Shown here in pieces: positions 33,639-43,941 of a stretch of 57,621 nucleotides of DNA. The notes under the pieces were generated by a model that had not been told where the DNA came from, ran no database searches, and saw only the letters and a list, made by a program, of their open reading frames with translations. The position numbers were made by a program, and so were the translations under genes. This stretch comes from Clostridiales bacterium (lineage in GTDB: Bacteria; Bacillota; Clostridia; Oscillospirales; Acutalibacteraceae), in assembly GCA_022801595.1 (NCBI GenBank), contig JAAWSO010000005.1, forward strand, positions 1-57,621, written 5' to 3'. Each line of letters begins with the position of its first letter. Within the stretch, counting starts at the first letter, position 1.

Positions 33639-36600
33639 ATGGAATTTAACGTGTTTGAATCGATCAAAATTGGCATTGCTTCTCCAGATAAAATTCGGGA
33701 ATGGTCCCACGGAGAAGTGAAAAAGCCGGAAACAATCAATTACCGTACACTCAAGCCGGAACGGGATGGCTTGTTCTGTGAACGGATCTTTGGTCCCCAA
33801 AAGGACTGGGAATGTCACTGCGGAAAATATAAACGAATTCGCTATAAAGGCAAGGTTTGCGACCGCTGCGGCGTAGAAGTAACCCGGGCAAAAGTGCGCC
33901 GGGAACGGATGGGTCATATTGAACTGGCCGCTCCCGTTTCTCATATCTGGTATTTTAAAGGAATCCCATCCCGGATGGGGCTATTGCTGGACATTTCCCC
34001 ACGGATGCTGGAAAAGGTGCTGTATTTTGCCCTTTATATTGTCACCGACCCTGGCAGCGTTCGTGAGCTGCAGAAAAAGCAAATGCTCAACGAAAAAGAA
34101 TATCGGGATATGCGGGAAAAATATGAGGATGATTTCCAAGCTGGCATGGGTGCGGAAGCCATTAAAACTCTGTTAGCTGAGCTGGATTTGGATCAGATTT
34201 CCACAGAATTGAAAGAGGAGCTGGCGACCGCCGCTGGTCAAAAACGGGTTCGTATTTTAAAACGCCTGGAAGTCGTGGAGGCGTTCCGTCTTTCCGGTAA
34301 CCGTCCAGAATGGATGATCCTTGACGTTGTCCCGGTGATTCCTCCAGATATTCGCCCAATGGTTCAGTTAGATGGCGGCCGTTTTGCTACCTCTGACTTG
34401 AATGATTTGTATCGACGGGTAATCAACCGGAACAACCGCCTGAAACGCTTGTTGGAGTTGGGCGCGCCGGATATTATTGTTCGTAATGAAAAGCGGATGC
34501 TTCAGGAAGCGGTTGACGCTTTGATTGATAATGGCCGTCGTGGCCGCCCAGTGACTGGACCCAATAACCGTCCGCTGAAATCTTTGTCCGATATGCTGAA
34601 GGGAAAACAAGGTCGGTTCCGTCAGAACCTGCTCGGCAAGCGTGTAGATTATTCCGGTCGTTCCGTTATCGTTGTTGGGCCGGAGCTGAAAATGTACCAG
34701 TGTGGTCTACCCAAAGAGATGGCTTTGGAGCTTTTTAAGCCGTTTGTTATGAAACGGCTGGTGGAAACCGGTGCGGTGGGCAATATCAAAGCTGCAAGAA
34801 AAGCGGTGGAACGCGCTCGCCCAGAAGTGTGGGATGCTTTGGAGATTGTGATCAAAAATCATCCGGTGCTCTTGAACCGTGCGCCAACACTGCATAGACT
34901 GGGGATTCAGGCCTTTGAGCCAGTGCTGGTAGAAGGCCGCGCTTTGAAGTTGCATCCATTGGTATGTACCGCTTACAATGCAGACTTTGATGGCGACCAA
35001 ATGGCGGTTCACGTTCCGCTTTCTGCGGAAGCCCAAGCGGAAGCCCGCTTCCTAATGCTAGCCGCCGGAAACCTGCTCAAGCCTTCCGATGGCCGCCCGG
35101 TTGCAGTGCCGACACAGGATATGATCTTAGGTTCTTATTATCTTACCTTGGAGAAAGATGGCGAACCAGGCGAGGGCAAGATTTTCCGTGATGTAAATGA
35201 AGCGCTGATGGCATATGATGCCCATATTGTCAGCCTTCATGCGAAAATTAAAGTTCGCCGCACCATGGAAGTCAACGGAGAAATGGTTTCTAAACTGGTG
35301 AACACCACCGTTGGCCGCATTATTTTCAACCGTCCGGTTCCTCAGGATCTGGGCTATGTTGATCGGAACGATCCGGAAAAGATGTTTGAGTTTGAGATCA
35401 ATTTCCTGGCTGGTAAAAAGCAGTTGGGGAAAATTATTGATAAGTGTATCAAAGTTCACGGAACTGCAAGAACAGCAGAGGTTTTGGATGAGATCAAATC
35501 ACAGGGTTATAAATATTCTACCAAGAGCGCCATTACCGTTGCAGTGTGCGACGCAACCATTCCACCGGCAAAGAAACAAATCATTGCCGATGCGGAACGG
35601 GAGATTGATGAAATCACCGACGAGTTTAAAATGGGTTTGCTGTCGGATTCCGAGCGTTACAACGCTGTTTTGAAAACATGGGAGAAGGCAACCAATGACG
35701 TTACCGATGCCCTTCAGAAAAACCTGCATCAATACAATCCGATCTTTATGATGGCGGACTCCGGCGCCCGTGGTTCCATGAGCCAGATTCGTCAGTTAGC
35801 TGGTATGCGCGGCTTGATCGCCAACACCTCTGGTAAAACCATTGAAATCCCGATCCGCGCCAACTACCGGGAAGGCCTCAATATTTTGGAATACTTTATT
35901 TCTTCCCGTGGTGCGAGAAAGGGCTTGGCCGATACTGCTTTGAGAACGGCTGACTCTGGTTACTTGACCCGTCGTCTGGTTGACGTTTCCCAGGAAGTGA
36001 TTATCCGGGAAGACGACTGCGGCGCAACTAAGGGCTTGGAGGTCTTTGATATCCGGGAGGGAAAAGAATCCATCGAGCCATTGAGCGAGCGGTTGATTGG
36101 CCGTTATCTGGTTCACGACTTTGTGGATGAATTGACCGGCGAGGTACTGGTATCCAAGGATAAATTGATGGATGACGACGATGCGGAAATCATCGTTTCC
36201 AGTGGTGTGACCCACATTGAGATTCGTTCGATTCTGGATTGCTGTGCAAAACATGGTATTTGTAAAAAGTGCTACGGTGCAAACTTGGCAAACGGTATGC
36301 CGGTCAGCGTTGGCGAGGCGGTTGGTATTATTGCCGCTCAATCCATTGGTGAACCAGGTACTCAGCTTACCATGAGAACATTCCATACTGGCGGTGTTGC
36401 CAGCGCCGAGGATATTACCCAGGGTCTGCCTCGTGTGGAAGAGCTCTTTGAAGGCAGAAAGCCAAAGCATTTGGCAATTATCAGTGAAATTGATGGTGTG
36501 GTTTCCTTTGAAGAGATCAAGAAAAACCGTCATGCTGTGATTACCAACCCAGAAACTGGAGAACAAAAAGCTTATATGATTCCCTTCGGTTCCCGCTTGA

Positions 36601-37181
36601 CGGTGAAGGAAGATCAGGAAATTAAAGCTGGCGCCCGGATTACGGAAGGGTCTGTCAATCCTCACGATGTGCTGGCCATCAGCGGCACTCAAGCTGTTCA
36701 GGATTATCTGATCCAGGAAGTACAGCGCGTATACCGGATGCAGGGTGTTGATATTAATGATAAGCATATTGAGGTTATTGTTCGTCAGATGATGAAAAAG
36801 GTTCGTGTTGACGAGGCCGGTGACACCACTTTACTGCCAAGTTCCTTGGCCGAAAAGAGTGAATTTGAGGCGGAGAATCAACGGATCCGGGAACGGATTG
36901 AGGCAGGGGAAACCGATCTGCAAGAAGCTACTTGCACGCCAGTGCTGCTTGGTATCACCAAAGCGTCTTTGGCAACTGATTCCTTCCTATCTGCAGCATC
37001 TTTCCAGGAAACAACCCGTGTTCTGACTGATGCGGCCATTAAGGGAAAGGTAGATCCGTTGCTTGGTCTAAAAGAAAATGTTATCATTGGCAAATTGGTT
37101 CCAGCTGGTACCGGTATGAAGTGCTACAGCGACGTACAAATAGAATCGGAAAATCAGGTATTGACAAACGACACCATTTGA
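33639..37181 (+). CDS. rpoC: RNA polymerase beta' subunit, 1180 aa
   Basis: It supplies the catalytic magnesium site, [12 protein letters not shown] (near 447). The N-terminal zinc ribbon reads [20 protein letters not shown] (about 59-76), the clamp and rudder follow, the trigger-loop region reads [14 protein letters not shown], and the second zinc cluster is [13 protein letters not shown]. It starts 15 bases after rpoB with AGGGGGG upstream. There is no large lineage-specific insertion. Confidence 0.97.
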   Translation: MEFNVFESIKIGIASPDKIREWSHGEVKKPETINYRTLKPERDGLFCERIFGPQKDWECHCGKYKRIRYKGKVCDRCGVEVTRAKVRRERMGHIELAAPVSHIWYFKGIPSRMGLLLDISPRMLEKVLYFALYIVTDPGSVRELQKKQMLNEKEYRDMREKYEDDFQAGMGAEAIKTLLAELDLDQISTELKEELATAAGQKRVRILKRLEVVEAFRLSGNRPEWMILDVVPVIPPDIRPMVQLDGGRFATSDLNDLYRRVINRNNRLKRLLELGAPDIIVRNEKRMLQEAVDALIDNGRRGRPVTGPNNRPLKSLSDMLKGKQGRFRQNLLGKRVDYSGRSVIVVGPELKMYQCGLPKEMALELFKPFVMKRLVETGAVGNIKAARKAVERARPEVWDALEIVIKNHPVLLNRAPTLHRLGIQAFEPVLVEGRALKLHPLVCTAYNADFDGDQMAVHVPLSAEAQAEARFLMLAAGNLLKPSDGRPVAVPTQDMILGSYYLTLEKDGEPGEGKIFRDVNEALMAYDAHIVSLHAKIKVRRTMEVNGEMVSKLVNTTVGRIIFNRPVPQDLGYVDRNDPEKMFEFEINFLAGKKQLGKIIDKCIKVHGTARTAEVLDEIKSQGYKYSTKSAITVAVCDATIPPAKKQIIADAEREIDEITDEFKMGLLSDSERYNAVLKTWEKATNDVTDALQKNLHQYNPIFMMADSGARGSMSQIRQLAGMRGLIANTSGKTIEIPIRANYREGLNILEYFISSRGARKGLADTALRTADSGYLTRRLVDVSQEVIIREDDCGATKGLEVFDIREGKESIEPLSERLIGRYLVHDFVDELTGEVLVSKDKLMDDDDAEIIVSSGVTHIEIRSILDCCAKHGICKKCYGANLANGMPVSVGEAVGIIAAQSIGEPGTQLTMRTFHTGGVASAEDITQGLPRVEELFEGRKPKHLAIISEIDGVVSFEEIKKNRHAVITNPETGEQKAYMIPFGSRLTVKEDQEIKAGARITEGSVNPHDVLAISGTQAVQDYLIQEVQRVYRMQGVDINDKHIEVIVRQMMKKVRVDEAGDTTLLPSSLAEKSEFEAENQRIRERIEAGETDLQEATCTPVLLGITKASLATDSFLSAASFQETTRVLTDAAIKGKVDPLLGLKENVIIGKLVPAGTGMKCYSDVQIESENQVLTNDTI

Positions 37182-37190
37182 TGTTATAAT
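37161..37190 (+). promoter_or_regulatory. promoter inside the rpoC 3' end
   Basis: TTGACA (37161-37166), 18 bases and TATAAT (37185-37190) overlap the rpoC stop codon. It would drive rpsL but must read through the hairpin at 37227-37260. Confidence 0.6.
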
Positions 37191-37226
37191 CTTAAATCGT
37201 AGTGGTTTGTTGAAAATCTGGTAAAC

Positions 37227-37265
37227 AAACCCATCAAATACATGGTTATTTGATGGGTTTCTATT
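37227..37265 (+). terminator. terminator or attenuator between rpoC and rpsL
   Basis: AAACCCATCAAAT (37227-37239) pairs perfectly with 37248-37260, then CTATTTTG. It lies about 30 bases after the start point expected from the promoter at 37161-37190, so it could act as an attenuator for rpsL as well as ending rpoBC. Confidence 0.75.
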
Positions 37266-37349
37266 TTGAATTTCAATGAATAAAACTGGGATAAACTGGG
37301 TATTCTATACTCATTTATCATAGAAAATAAAAAAGAGAGGAGGTATTAT

Positions 37350-37775
37350 ATGCCTACGTTTAACCAATTGGTTCATACTGGCAGAGAGGTTCACGAGAAG
37401 AAAGCGAAGGCTCCTGCACTTTTGAAGGGCTGGAACTCGAAGAAAAGAGTTGCAATCAACCAGAATTCCCCACAAAAGCGCGGCGTTTGCACTTCCGTGA
37501 AAACTGCAACTCCTAAGAAGCCAAACTCCGCGCTCAGAAAGATCGCCAGAGTTCGTCTTTCCAATGGAATTGAAGTGAGTGCTTACATCCCAGGCGTTGG
37601 TCATAACCTGCAAGAGCATAGCGTTGTTATGATCCGCGGCGGTCGTGTTAAGGATCTCCCTGGTGTGCGTTACCACATCATCCGTGGTACCCTTGATGCT
37701 CAAGGCGTAGCAAAGCGGATGCAGGCTCGTTCCAAGTATGGCGCTAAGCGTCCAAAGCCAGGCGCAGCAAAATAA
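37350..37775 (+). CDS. rpsL: 30S ribosomal protein uS12, 141 aa
   Basis: It forms part of the decoding centre. [11 protein letters not shown] carries the streptomycin-sensitive Lys near residue 57, and [25 protein letters not shown] contains the beta-methylthiolated Asp region. AGAGGAGG lies 7 bases before the ATG. In many Firmicutes an L7Ae-like protein gene lies between rpoC and rpsL; here it is absent. Confidence 0.97.
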   Translation: MPTFNQLVHTGREVHEKKAKAPALLKGWNSKKRVAINQNSPQKRGVCTSVKTATPKKPNSALRKIARVRLSNGIEVSAYIPGVGHNLQEHSVVMIRGGRVKDLPGVRYHIIRGTLDAQGVAKRMQARSKYGAKRPKPGAAK

Positions 37776-37937
37776 TCTTGGAAAGCTAACTGATTGACAA
37801 AAAACCTAAAGGCTGCGCGTCCGAAAAGGGATGCCATGCAGCAGCGTTTATTATAGATAATCGCTTCTGTATTGGCCAACGGGAGTTTGTCGCTTTCGAG
37901 TACCAATGATATCATTTATGTGAAGGAGGGAAGTAAA

Positions 37938-38408
37938 GTGCCAAGAAGAGGCTCTATCGCCAAGCGTGATGTTTTGGCGGATCCACTATATAATTCTAAG
38001 CTCGTAACTCGTTTGATCAACAATATTATGTACGACGGTAAGAAGGGTGTTGCCCAGAAAATCGTTTATGGTGCATTTGATATTGTCCGTGAGAAAACAG
38101 GAAAAGACCCATTGGAGGTTTTTGAGCAGGCAATGGAAAACATTATGCCACAACTTGAGGTTAAGGCTCGCCGTGTGGGCGGTGCGACTTACCAGGTTCC
38201 AATGGAGGTTCGTCCCGAAAGAAGAGAGACTCTGGGTCTGCGTTGGGTGACCAACTATTCCAGACTGAGATCGGAAAAGACCATGAGAGAAAGACTTGCT
38301 GGGGAAATCCTGGATGCTGTTAACGGTGCTGGCGGCGCTGCAAAGAAGCGCGATGATACACATAAGATGGCAGAAGCGAACAAGGCGTTTGCACACTACA
38401 GATGGTAA
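37938..38408 (+). CDS. rpsG: 30S ribosomal protein uS7, 156 aa
   Basis: It nucleates assembly of the 30S head and contacts the exit site. The start is GTG ([13 protein letters not shown]), supported by AAGGAGG 7 bases upstream and by the resulting 156 residues, the usual bacterial length. [21 protein letters not shown] and [13 protein letters not shown] are diagnostic. It belongs to the rpsL-rpsG-fusA-tuf (str) operon; the 162-base gap after rpsL shows a GC-rich dyad but no gene. Confidence 0.97.
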   Translation: MPRRGSIAKRDVLADPLYNSKLVTRLINNIMYDGKKGVAQKIVYGAFDIVREKTGKDPLEVFEQAMENIMPQLEVKARRVGGATYQVPMEVRPERRETLGLRWVTNYSRLRSEKTMRERLAGEILDAVNGAGGAAKKRDDTHKMAEANKAFAHYRW

Positions 38409-38477
38409 TTCCATCCCGAAGTGGCTGATGTGTAATATGAAAACCAACATTCCTATGCAGAATTTAAGGAGGAAACT

Positions 38478-40559
38478 ATGGCAAGGCAAATTGCTCTCGA
38501 ATTAACCCGTAATATCGGCATCATGGCCCACATTGATGCGGGTAAAACAACAACGACAGAACGTATTTTGTTCTATACTGGCGTTAACCACAAGCTTGGT
38601 GAAACTCATGATGGTTCTGCTACTATGGACTGGATGGCACAGGAGCAAGAAAGAGGTATTACCATTACCTCCGCTGCAACAACCTGTTTTTGGAAAGGTC
38701 ATAGAATCAACATCATCGACACCCCAGGTCACGTTGACTTCACCGTAGAAGTAGAACGTTCTTTGCGTGTATTGGACGGTTCGGTAACCGTATTTTGCGC
38801 AAAGGGTGGTGTTGAGCCGCAATCCGAGACTGTGTGGCGTCAAGCAGACGAGTACAAAGTTCCTCGTATGGCTTATGTCAATAAAATGGACATCATGGGC
38901 GCGGATTTCTACCGTGTTGTTCAAATGATGAAGGATCGTCTGAAGTGTAATGCAGTACCGATCCAACTTCCAATCGGCAGTGAAGATACCTTCCGCGGGA
39001 TTATCGACCTGGTAGAAATGGAAGCTGATATTTACTACGATGATATGGGCAAGGATATGCGCACCGAAGAAATCCCTGCCGATATGTTGGAAAAAGCTCA
39101 GCAATACCGTATGGAGTTGGTAGAGCATGTAGCTGAGCAGGATGACGAGCTCATGGAGAAGTATCTTATGGGCGAGGAGATTACCAAAGAAGAAATCATG
39201 CAGGGGATTCGAAAGGCGACTTTGAATAACCAAATGATTCCAGTTTGCTGCGGTACTTCTTATCGGAATAAGGGCGTTCAAAAGCTTCTGGATGCGATCA
39301 TTTCCTACATGCCTGCTCCAACTGATATCCCAGCTATGAAGGGTGTCAACCCGGAGACTGGCGAGGAGGATGTCCGTAAGGCTTCCGACGATGAGCCATT
39401 CTCCGCACTGGCCTTTAAGATCGCAACCGATCCATTTGTTGGTAAGCTGTGCTTCTTCCGGGTATACTCCGGTAAACTGGATGCGGGTGCAACCGTTTAT
39501 AACTCCACGAAGGATAGCAATGAGAGGATCGGCCGGATTCTCCAGATGCACGCGAACCACAGACAGGATATTGATACTGTATATGCAGGTGATATCGCGG
39601 CTGCGGTTGGTTTGAAGAATACCACAACGGGTGATACTTTGTGTGATGATAAACACCCAATTATCCTGGAATCCATGGAGTTCCCAGAGCCGGTTATCCA
39701 TGTTGCAATTGAGCCGAAAACAAAGGCGGGACAAGAAAAGATGGGTATGGCTTTGGCGAAGCTGGCAGAGGAAGATCCAACTTTCCGTGCTTATACCGAC
39801 GAGGAGACCGGACAAACTATTATTGCTGGTATGGGTGAGCTCCACCTGGAAATCGTTGTTGACCGTCTGCTTCGTGAATTTAAGGTAGAGGCAAATGTTG
39901 GTAAGCCGCAGGTTGCTTATAAAGAAACCGTGCGCAAGCTGGCTGATGTGGATACCAAATATGCAAGACAGTCCGGTGGTAAGGGTCAATACGGCCACGT
40001 TAAAATCAAGTTGGAACCAAACCCAGAGAAGGGCTATGAGTTTGTCAACGCAGTGGTTGGCGGTGCGATTCCGAAGGAATACATCCCAGCAGTTGACCAA
40101 GGTATCCAAGGCGCATTGTTATCCGGCGTTTTGGCTGGCTACAATGTTGTGGATGTCAAAGTAACCCTCTATGATGGTTCTTACCATGAGGTTGACTCCT
40201 CTGAAATGGCCTTTAAGATTGCCGGTTCTATGGCAGTGAAAGAGGCAATGAGAAAAGCAGACCCTGTTCTGTTGGAGCCAATCATGAAAGTTACCGTTAT
40301 TGTTCCAGAGGATTATATGGGCGATGTTATCGGTGACTTGAACTCCCGCCGCGGTATGATTTTGGGCATGGAAGCTCTGCCAGGCGCACAGCAAATTAAT
40401 GCTCATGTTCCGCTGTCTGAAATGTTTGGATATGCAACCGACATGCGTTCCAAGACCCAGGGCAGAGGCCAATATACTATGGAGCCAAGCCATTACGCTG
40501 AGGTTCCAAAGTCTGTTGGAGAGGCAATTATTACTGCACGTGGGAAAAAGAGTGAATAA
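38478..40559 (+). CDS. fusA: elongation factor G, 693 aa
   Basis: A GTPase that moves tRNA and mRNA after peptide bond formation. G motifs: HIDAGKTTT (P-loop), [23 protein letters not shown]. Domain IV/V continues to [34 protein letters not shown] at the C terminus. AAGGAGG lies 8 bases before the ATG. It is the single canonical EF-G in the str operon. Confidence 0.97.
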   Translation: MARQIALELTRNIGIMAHIDAGKTTTTERILFYTGVNHKLGETHDGSATMDWMAQEQERGITITSAATTCFWKGHRINIIDTPGHVDFTVEVERSLRVLDGSVTVFCAKGGVEPQSETVWRQADEYKVPRMAYVNKMDIMGADFYRVVQMMKDRLKCNAVPIQLPIGSEDTFRGIIDLVEMEADIYYDDMGKDMRTEEIPADMLEKAQQYRMELVEHVAEQDDELMEKYLMGEEITKEEIMQGIRKATLNNQMIPVCCGTSYRNKGVQKLLDAIISYMPAPTDIPAMKGVNPETGEEDVRKASDDEPFSALAFKIATDPFVGKLCFFRVYSGKLDAGATVYNSTKDSNERIGRILQMHANHRQDIDTVYAGDIAAAVGLKNTTTGDTLCDDKHPIILESMEFPEPVIHVAIEPKTKAGQEKMGMALAKLAEEDPTFRAYTDEETGQTIIAGMGELHLEIVVDRLLREFKVEANVGKPQVAYKETVRKLADVDTKYARQSGGKGQYGHVKIKLEPNPEKGYEFVNAVVGGAIPKEYIPAVDQGIQGALLSGVLAGYNVVDVKVTLYDGSYHEVDSSEMAFKIAGSMAVKEAMRKADPVLLEPIMKVTVIVPEDYMGDVIGDLNSRRGMILGMEALPGAQQINAHVPLSEMFGYATDMRSKTQGRGQYTMEPSHYAEVPKSVGEAIITARGKKSE

Positions 40560-40573
40560 GTTGCAAAATGCGC

Positions 40574-40602
40574 TTGATTTTTAACTCTAGACTTGATAAA
40601 AT
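40574..40602 (+). promoter_or_regulatory. possible promoter of tuf
   Basis: TTGATT (40574-40579), 17 bases and TAAAAT (40597-40602) lie between fusA and tuf. This would allow extra tuf expression beyond the str transcript. Confidence 0.5.
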
Positions 40603-40664
40603 TGTATTATAGCTTATCCTAATAAACAATACAAAACACCTGTACAATAAAAGGAGGAATTCCA

Positions 40665-41867
40665 ATGGCAAAGGCAAAATTCGAAAGAAACAAACCACAC
40701 GTAAACATTGGTACCATTGGCCACGTTGACCATGGTAAAACAACTACCACAGCTGCTATCACAAAGGTTCTGAACCTGAATGGTGAGGCTGAGTTCGTTG
40801 ATTATGCTAACATTGATAAGGCTCCAGAAGAAAGAGCTCGTGGCATCACAATCAACACTTCTCACGTTGAGTATGAGACTGACAATCGTCACTACGCTCA
40901 CGTTGACTGCCCTGGACACGCCGACTACGTGAAAAACATGATTACTGGTGCTGCTCAAATGGACGGTGCTATTCTCGTAGTATCTGCAGCAGACGGTCCA
41001 ATGCCACAAACTAGAGAGCACATTCTTCTGTCCCGTCAGGTTGGTGTTCCACACATTGTTGTGTATATGAACAAAGCTGACCAAGTAGATGACGAAGAGT
41101 TGCTTGACTTGGTAGAGATGGAAATTCGTGACCTCCTGAATGAATATGAATTTGATGGTGATAACACCCCTATTATTCGTGGCTCTTCTTTGAAGGTTTT
41201 GGAATCTACTTCCACTGATATCAATGCTCCTGAATATGCTTGCATTCTTGAGTTGATGAAGGCTGTTGACGAATTCATCCCAACTCCAACCCGTAATGGT
41301 GATCTGCCATTCTTGATGCCTGTTGAGGACGTATTTACTATTACCGGTCGTGGTACTGTTGCTACTGGTAGAGTTGAGCGTGGCGTTGTTAAGGTATCTG
41401 AGGAAGTTGAGATCATCGGCTTGACCGAGGAACGCAAGAAAGTTGTTGTAACTGGTCTTGAGATGTTCCGCAAGACTCTGGATTTCGCAGAGGCTGGCGA
41501 TAATGTTGGCGTTCTGTTGCGTGGTGTTCAAAGAACGGATATTGAGCGTGGTCAAGTTCTGGCAAAACCAGGTTCTATCAATCCACACACCAAGTTTAAG
41601 GGTCAAGTTTACGTTTTGACTAAGGAGGAAGGCGGCCGTCATACTCCTTTCTTTAACAACTATCGTCCACAGTTCTACTTCAGAACTACTGACGTTACTG
41701 GTGTTATCACTCTCCCAGAAGGCACAGAGATGTGTGTACCTGGCGATAATGTTGAAATGGATGTTGAGCTGATTACTCCAATCGCGATCGAAGAGGGCCT
41801 GCGTTTCGCTATCCGTGAGGGTGGTCACACCGTTGGTTCCGGCGTTGTAGTTGCGATTAACGAATAA
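40665..41867 (+). CDS. tuf: elongation factor Tu, 400 aa
   Basis: It brings aminoacyl-tRNA to the ribosome. Motifs: [10 protein letters not shown] (19-28), [24 protein letters not shown] (the common NKCD with Ala) and SSLKVLES (G5, with SSL for SAL). AAGGAGG precedes the ATG by 7 bases. Codon use is strongly biased, as expected for a highly expressed gene. It ends at a terminator. Confidence 0.97.
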   Translation: MAKAKFERNKPHVNIGTIGHVDHGKTTTTAAITKVLNLNGEAEFVDYANIDKAPEERARGITINTSHVEYETDNRHYAHVDCPGHADYVKNMITGAAQMDGAILVVSAADGPMPQTREHILLSRQVGVPHIVVYMNKADQVDDEELLDLVEMEIRDLLNEYEFDGDNTPIIRGSSLKVLESTSTDINAPEYACILELMKAVDEFIPTPTRNGDLPFLMPVEDVFTITGRGTVATGRVERGVVKVSEEVEIIGLTEERKKVVVTGLEMFRKTLDFAEAGDNVGVLLRGVQRTDIERGQVLAKPGSINPHTKFKGQVYVLTKEEGGRHTPFFNNYRPQFYFRTTDVTGVITLPEGTEMCVPGDNVEMDVELITPIAIEEGLRFAIREGGHTVGSGVVVAINE

Positions 41868-41892
41868 TTTTATTTTTATAAAATAAAATGCA

Positions 41893-41924
41893 GGGTCGCA
41901 GTCTTTTGGGCTGCGGCTCTTTTT
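41893..41924 (+). terminator. terminator of tuf
   Basis: GGGTCGCAG (41893-41901) pairs with CTGCGGCTC (41911-41919, two wobbles), followed by five T residues. Confidence 0.85.
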
Positions 41925-41981
41925 GTGCTATCCATTTACAATTTTAATCAAAAATTTCACTTTTTTTATCCACAAAATCAA

Positions 41982-42010
41982 TTTACAGAATTCTTGGATT
42001 ATGATAAAAT
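41982..42010 (+). promoter_or_regulatory. promoter of the SAM riboswitch-metK transcript
   Basis: TTTACA (41982-41987), 17 bases and TAAAAT (42005-42010) lie about 22 bases before the riboswitch. Confidence 0.7.
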
Positions 42011-42031
42011 AAAAAGAAATCAATTGAATAG

Positions 42032-42176
42032 CTCCTTATCAAGAGTGACGGAGGGAACAGGCCCTTTGATGTCCAGCAACCTACAAGTAATGTAAGGTGC
42101 TAAATCCTGCGGGTAAGCCGAAAGATGAGGTTATGTTTCACCGGACGGCACAAACGAGCTGTTCGGTGTTTTTAAT
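42032..42176 (+). promoter_or_regulatory. SAM-I (S-box) riboswitch with terminator
   Basis: The aptamer (about 42032-42135) shows the S-box consensus in order: CTTATCAAGAG, GACGGAGGGA, CAGGCCCTTTGATG, CAGCAACC, AAGGTGCTAAATCC and the closing GAAAGATGAGG. It is followed by an expression platform with stem 42139-42149/42158-42168 and TTTTT. When SAM is bound, the terminator forms and metK is switched off. Confidence 0.95.
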
Positions 42177-42205
42177 TTTATAGAAATATTTAGGGGGAAA
42201 CCAAA

Positions 42206-43393
42206 ATGTCCAAATATTATTTTACTTCCGAATCTGTAACGGAAGGACACCCAGATAAGCTTTGTGATAAAATTTCCGATGCAGTTTTGGATGAAATTTT
42301 ATCGAAGGATCCACAAGCTCACGTAGCTTGTGAAGTAACGGCTACAACTGGTATCATTAATGTAATGGGAGAGATTTCTACAGAGTGTTATGTGGATATT
42401 GCTTCCTTAGCTAGAGATGTGGTGAAGGAAATTGGATATGACGACCCTGCTTGTGGCTTTGATGGCAATACCTGCGCAGTAACCCTCTCCATTGATGTGC
42501 AGTCTCCTGATATTGCAGCAGGTGTTAATGAATCCTATGAGTCCCGGAACGGTGCTACCGATGAAAAAGATAAAATTGGCGCTGGCGATCAGGGTATGAT
42601 GTTTGGTTTTGCCTGTGATGAGACTCCAGAAATGATGCCTTTGGCAATTTCTTTGGCTCATAAGCTGGCAAAACAGTTGGCAAAAGTTCGGAAGGATCGC
42701 ACACTGTCCTACTTACGTCCAGACGGAAAAACACAAGTTACCATTGAGTATGAGGATGATCGAGTCGTTCGGGTAGATACTGTTGTGATTTCGACTCAAC
42801 ACGATCCTCATGTAGCGTTGGAACAAATTCGAGAGGATTTGCTGAAAAATGTGATACAGGTAGTCATTCCTCCTCATTTATTGGATGAGCAAACGAAGTA
42901 TTTGATCAATCCAACCGGCCGCTTTGTTGTAGGTGGGCCAGTTGGGGATACTGGTTTGACTGGAAGAAAGATCATCATCGATACTTATGGCGGTTATGGC
43001 CGGCATGGTGGCGGTGCATTCTCGGGTAAGGATCCAACAAAAGTGGATCGTTCCGCTGCTTATGCTGCTCGTTATGTAGCAAAAAATATTGTAGCCGCTA
43101 AATTGGCAAAGAAATGTGAGGTTCAGATTGCTTATGCAATTGGTGTCGCCCATCCAGTTTCCATCATGGTGGAGACTTTCGGTACTTCTTCCTATAATCA
43201 TCAAGATTTAGAAAAAGCAGTGCGGAAAGTATTTGATTTGCGCCCGACCGCCATTATTGAGTACTTAGATTTACAAAAACCAATTTACCGAAATCTGGCT
43301 GCATACGGTCACATGGGTCGAGAAGATTTAGGAGTAAAATGGGAAAAAGTGGATAAAGTAGATGAAATCATCAAGGCTTTGGAAACAGTGTAA
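42206..43393 (+). CDS. metK: S-adenosylmethionine synthetase, 395 aa
   Basis: It makes SAM from methionine and ATP. Motifs: [20 protein letters not shown] (1-30), [37 protein letters not shown] and the C-terminal DLGVKWEK. The ATG has AGGGGGAAA upstream. Feedback control by the S-box upstream is evident. It is monocistronic, with a terminator 18 bases downstream. Confidence 0.97.
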   Translation: MSKYYFTSESVTEGHPDKLCDKISDAVLDEILSKDPQAHVACEVTATTGIINVMGEISTECYVDIASLARDVVKEIGYDDPACGFDGNTCAVTLSIDVQSPDIAAGVNESYESRNGATDEKDKIGAGDQGMMFGFACDETPEMMPLAISLAHKLAKQLAKVRKDRTLSYLRPDGKTQVTIEYEDDRVVRVDTVVISTQHDPHVALEQIREDLLKNVIQVVIPPHLLDEQTKYLINPTGRFVVGGPVGDTGLTGRKIIIDTYGGYGRHGGGAFSGKDPTKVDRSAAYAARYVAKNIVAAKLAKKCEVQIAYAIGVAHPVSIMVETFGTSSYNHQDLEKAVRKVFDLRPTAIIEYLDLQKPIYRNLAAYGHMGREDLGVKWEKVDKVDEIIKALETV

Positions 43394-43410
43394 GAATCGG
43401 TGAAAATATT

Positions 43411-43449
43411 CAGAGGGAATTTTAAGAAAAATTCTCTCTGTTTTTTTGT
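43411..43449 (+). terminator. terminator of metK
   Basis: CAGAGGGAATTTT (43411-43423) pairs with AAAATTCTCTCTG (43428-43440, one mismatch), then seven T residues. Confidence 0.9.
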
Positions 43450-43517
43450 TAAAAATATCAAGTTTTTCTCCGTGTCAAAATTCTGATAAAGACATAAAAT
43501 AGAACGAGGTGAGAAAA

Positions 43518-43859
43518 ATGCTGGTCTTGTTCGGAAAAATTTGTTTTGTCTTATTGGCGATTATTGGTTTAACTACATGCTTTCGTTGGATTCTAAAAAA
43601 ATTATTTCAGCCCAAAAATCATGGGATAGTCACAATTTTTCTTTCCGTATATGGCCATGATGAAGGAATCGAATATACATTAAAAAGCTTAATTTCTCAA
43701 TATGAGTGGTCAGATCAATGTACAGGAAAATATCGTATTGTTTGCTTAGATCATCATATGGATCCAGAAACGAAATTCATCTGTGAAACTATTTCTAGGC
43801 ACTATTCCTTTGTAAAAATTTGCTCCCCAGAAAAGGCTTTGGAACTATTGCAGAATTAA
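43518..43859 (+). CDS. small membrane-anchored protein resembling half a GT2 glycosyltransferase, 113 aa
   Basis: One membrane helix (residues about 5-26) and a basic segment are followed by a cytoplasmic domain of about 80 residues. TIFLSVYGHDEGIEYTLKSL, then RIVCLDHHMDPETKFICETI follows the order of the first half of a GT-A fold (I-P-V-Y-N-E-E then V-D-D-G-S-T-D-E-T). However, the nucleotide-binding acidic residues and the DxD half are missing. It is unlikely to be an active transferase. ATG 43518 has GAGGTGA upstream, better than GTG 43509. It stands alone between metK and recD2. Confidence 0.5.
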   Translation: MLVLFGKICFVLLAIIGLTTCFRWILKKLFQPKNHGIVTIFLSVYGHDEGIEYTLKSLISQYEWSDQCTGKYRIVCLDHHMDPETKFICETISRHYSFVKICSPEKALELLQN

Positions 43860-43868
43860 GAAGAGGAT

Positions 43869-43897
43869 TTGCAAATATATCAATAAAGTATTATACT
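43869..43897 (+). promoter_or_regulatory. promoter of recD2-comF
   Basis: TTGCAA (43869-43874), 17 bases and TATACT (43892-43897) place the start near 43904. Confidence 0.6.
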
Positions 43898-43941
43898 TAT
43901 AAGGATAAACATTGAAATTTACAATGAAGGAAATAATTGGA

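Noticed and set aside
35796-36767. 323-codon open frame opposite rpoC
   Set aside because: Antisense shadow of a strongly conserved gene, with no ribosome binding site.
37794-37816. TTGACA between rpsL and rpsG as a promoter
   Set aside because: No -10 box lies at 16-18 bases; the following sequence is GC-rich.
38502-40109. 535-codon open frame on the minus strand opposite fusA
   Set aside because: It is an antisense shadow caused by the biased codon use of fusA; there is no ribosome binding site and the composition is implausible. fusA itself is certain.
40614-41828. 404-codon open frame on the minus strand opposite tuf
   Set aside because: Antisense shadow of tuf, with very high Ser, Asn and Thr content and no start signals.
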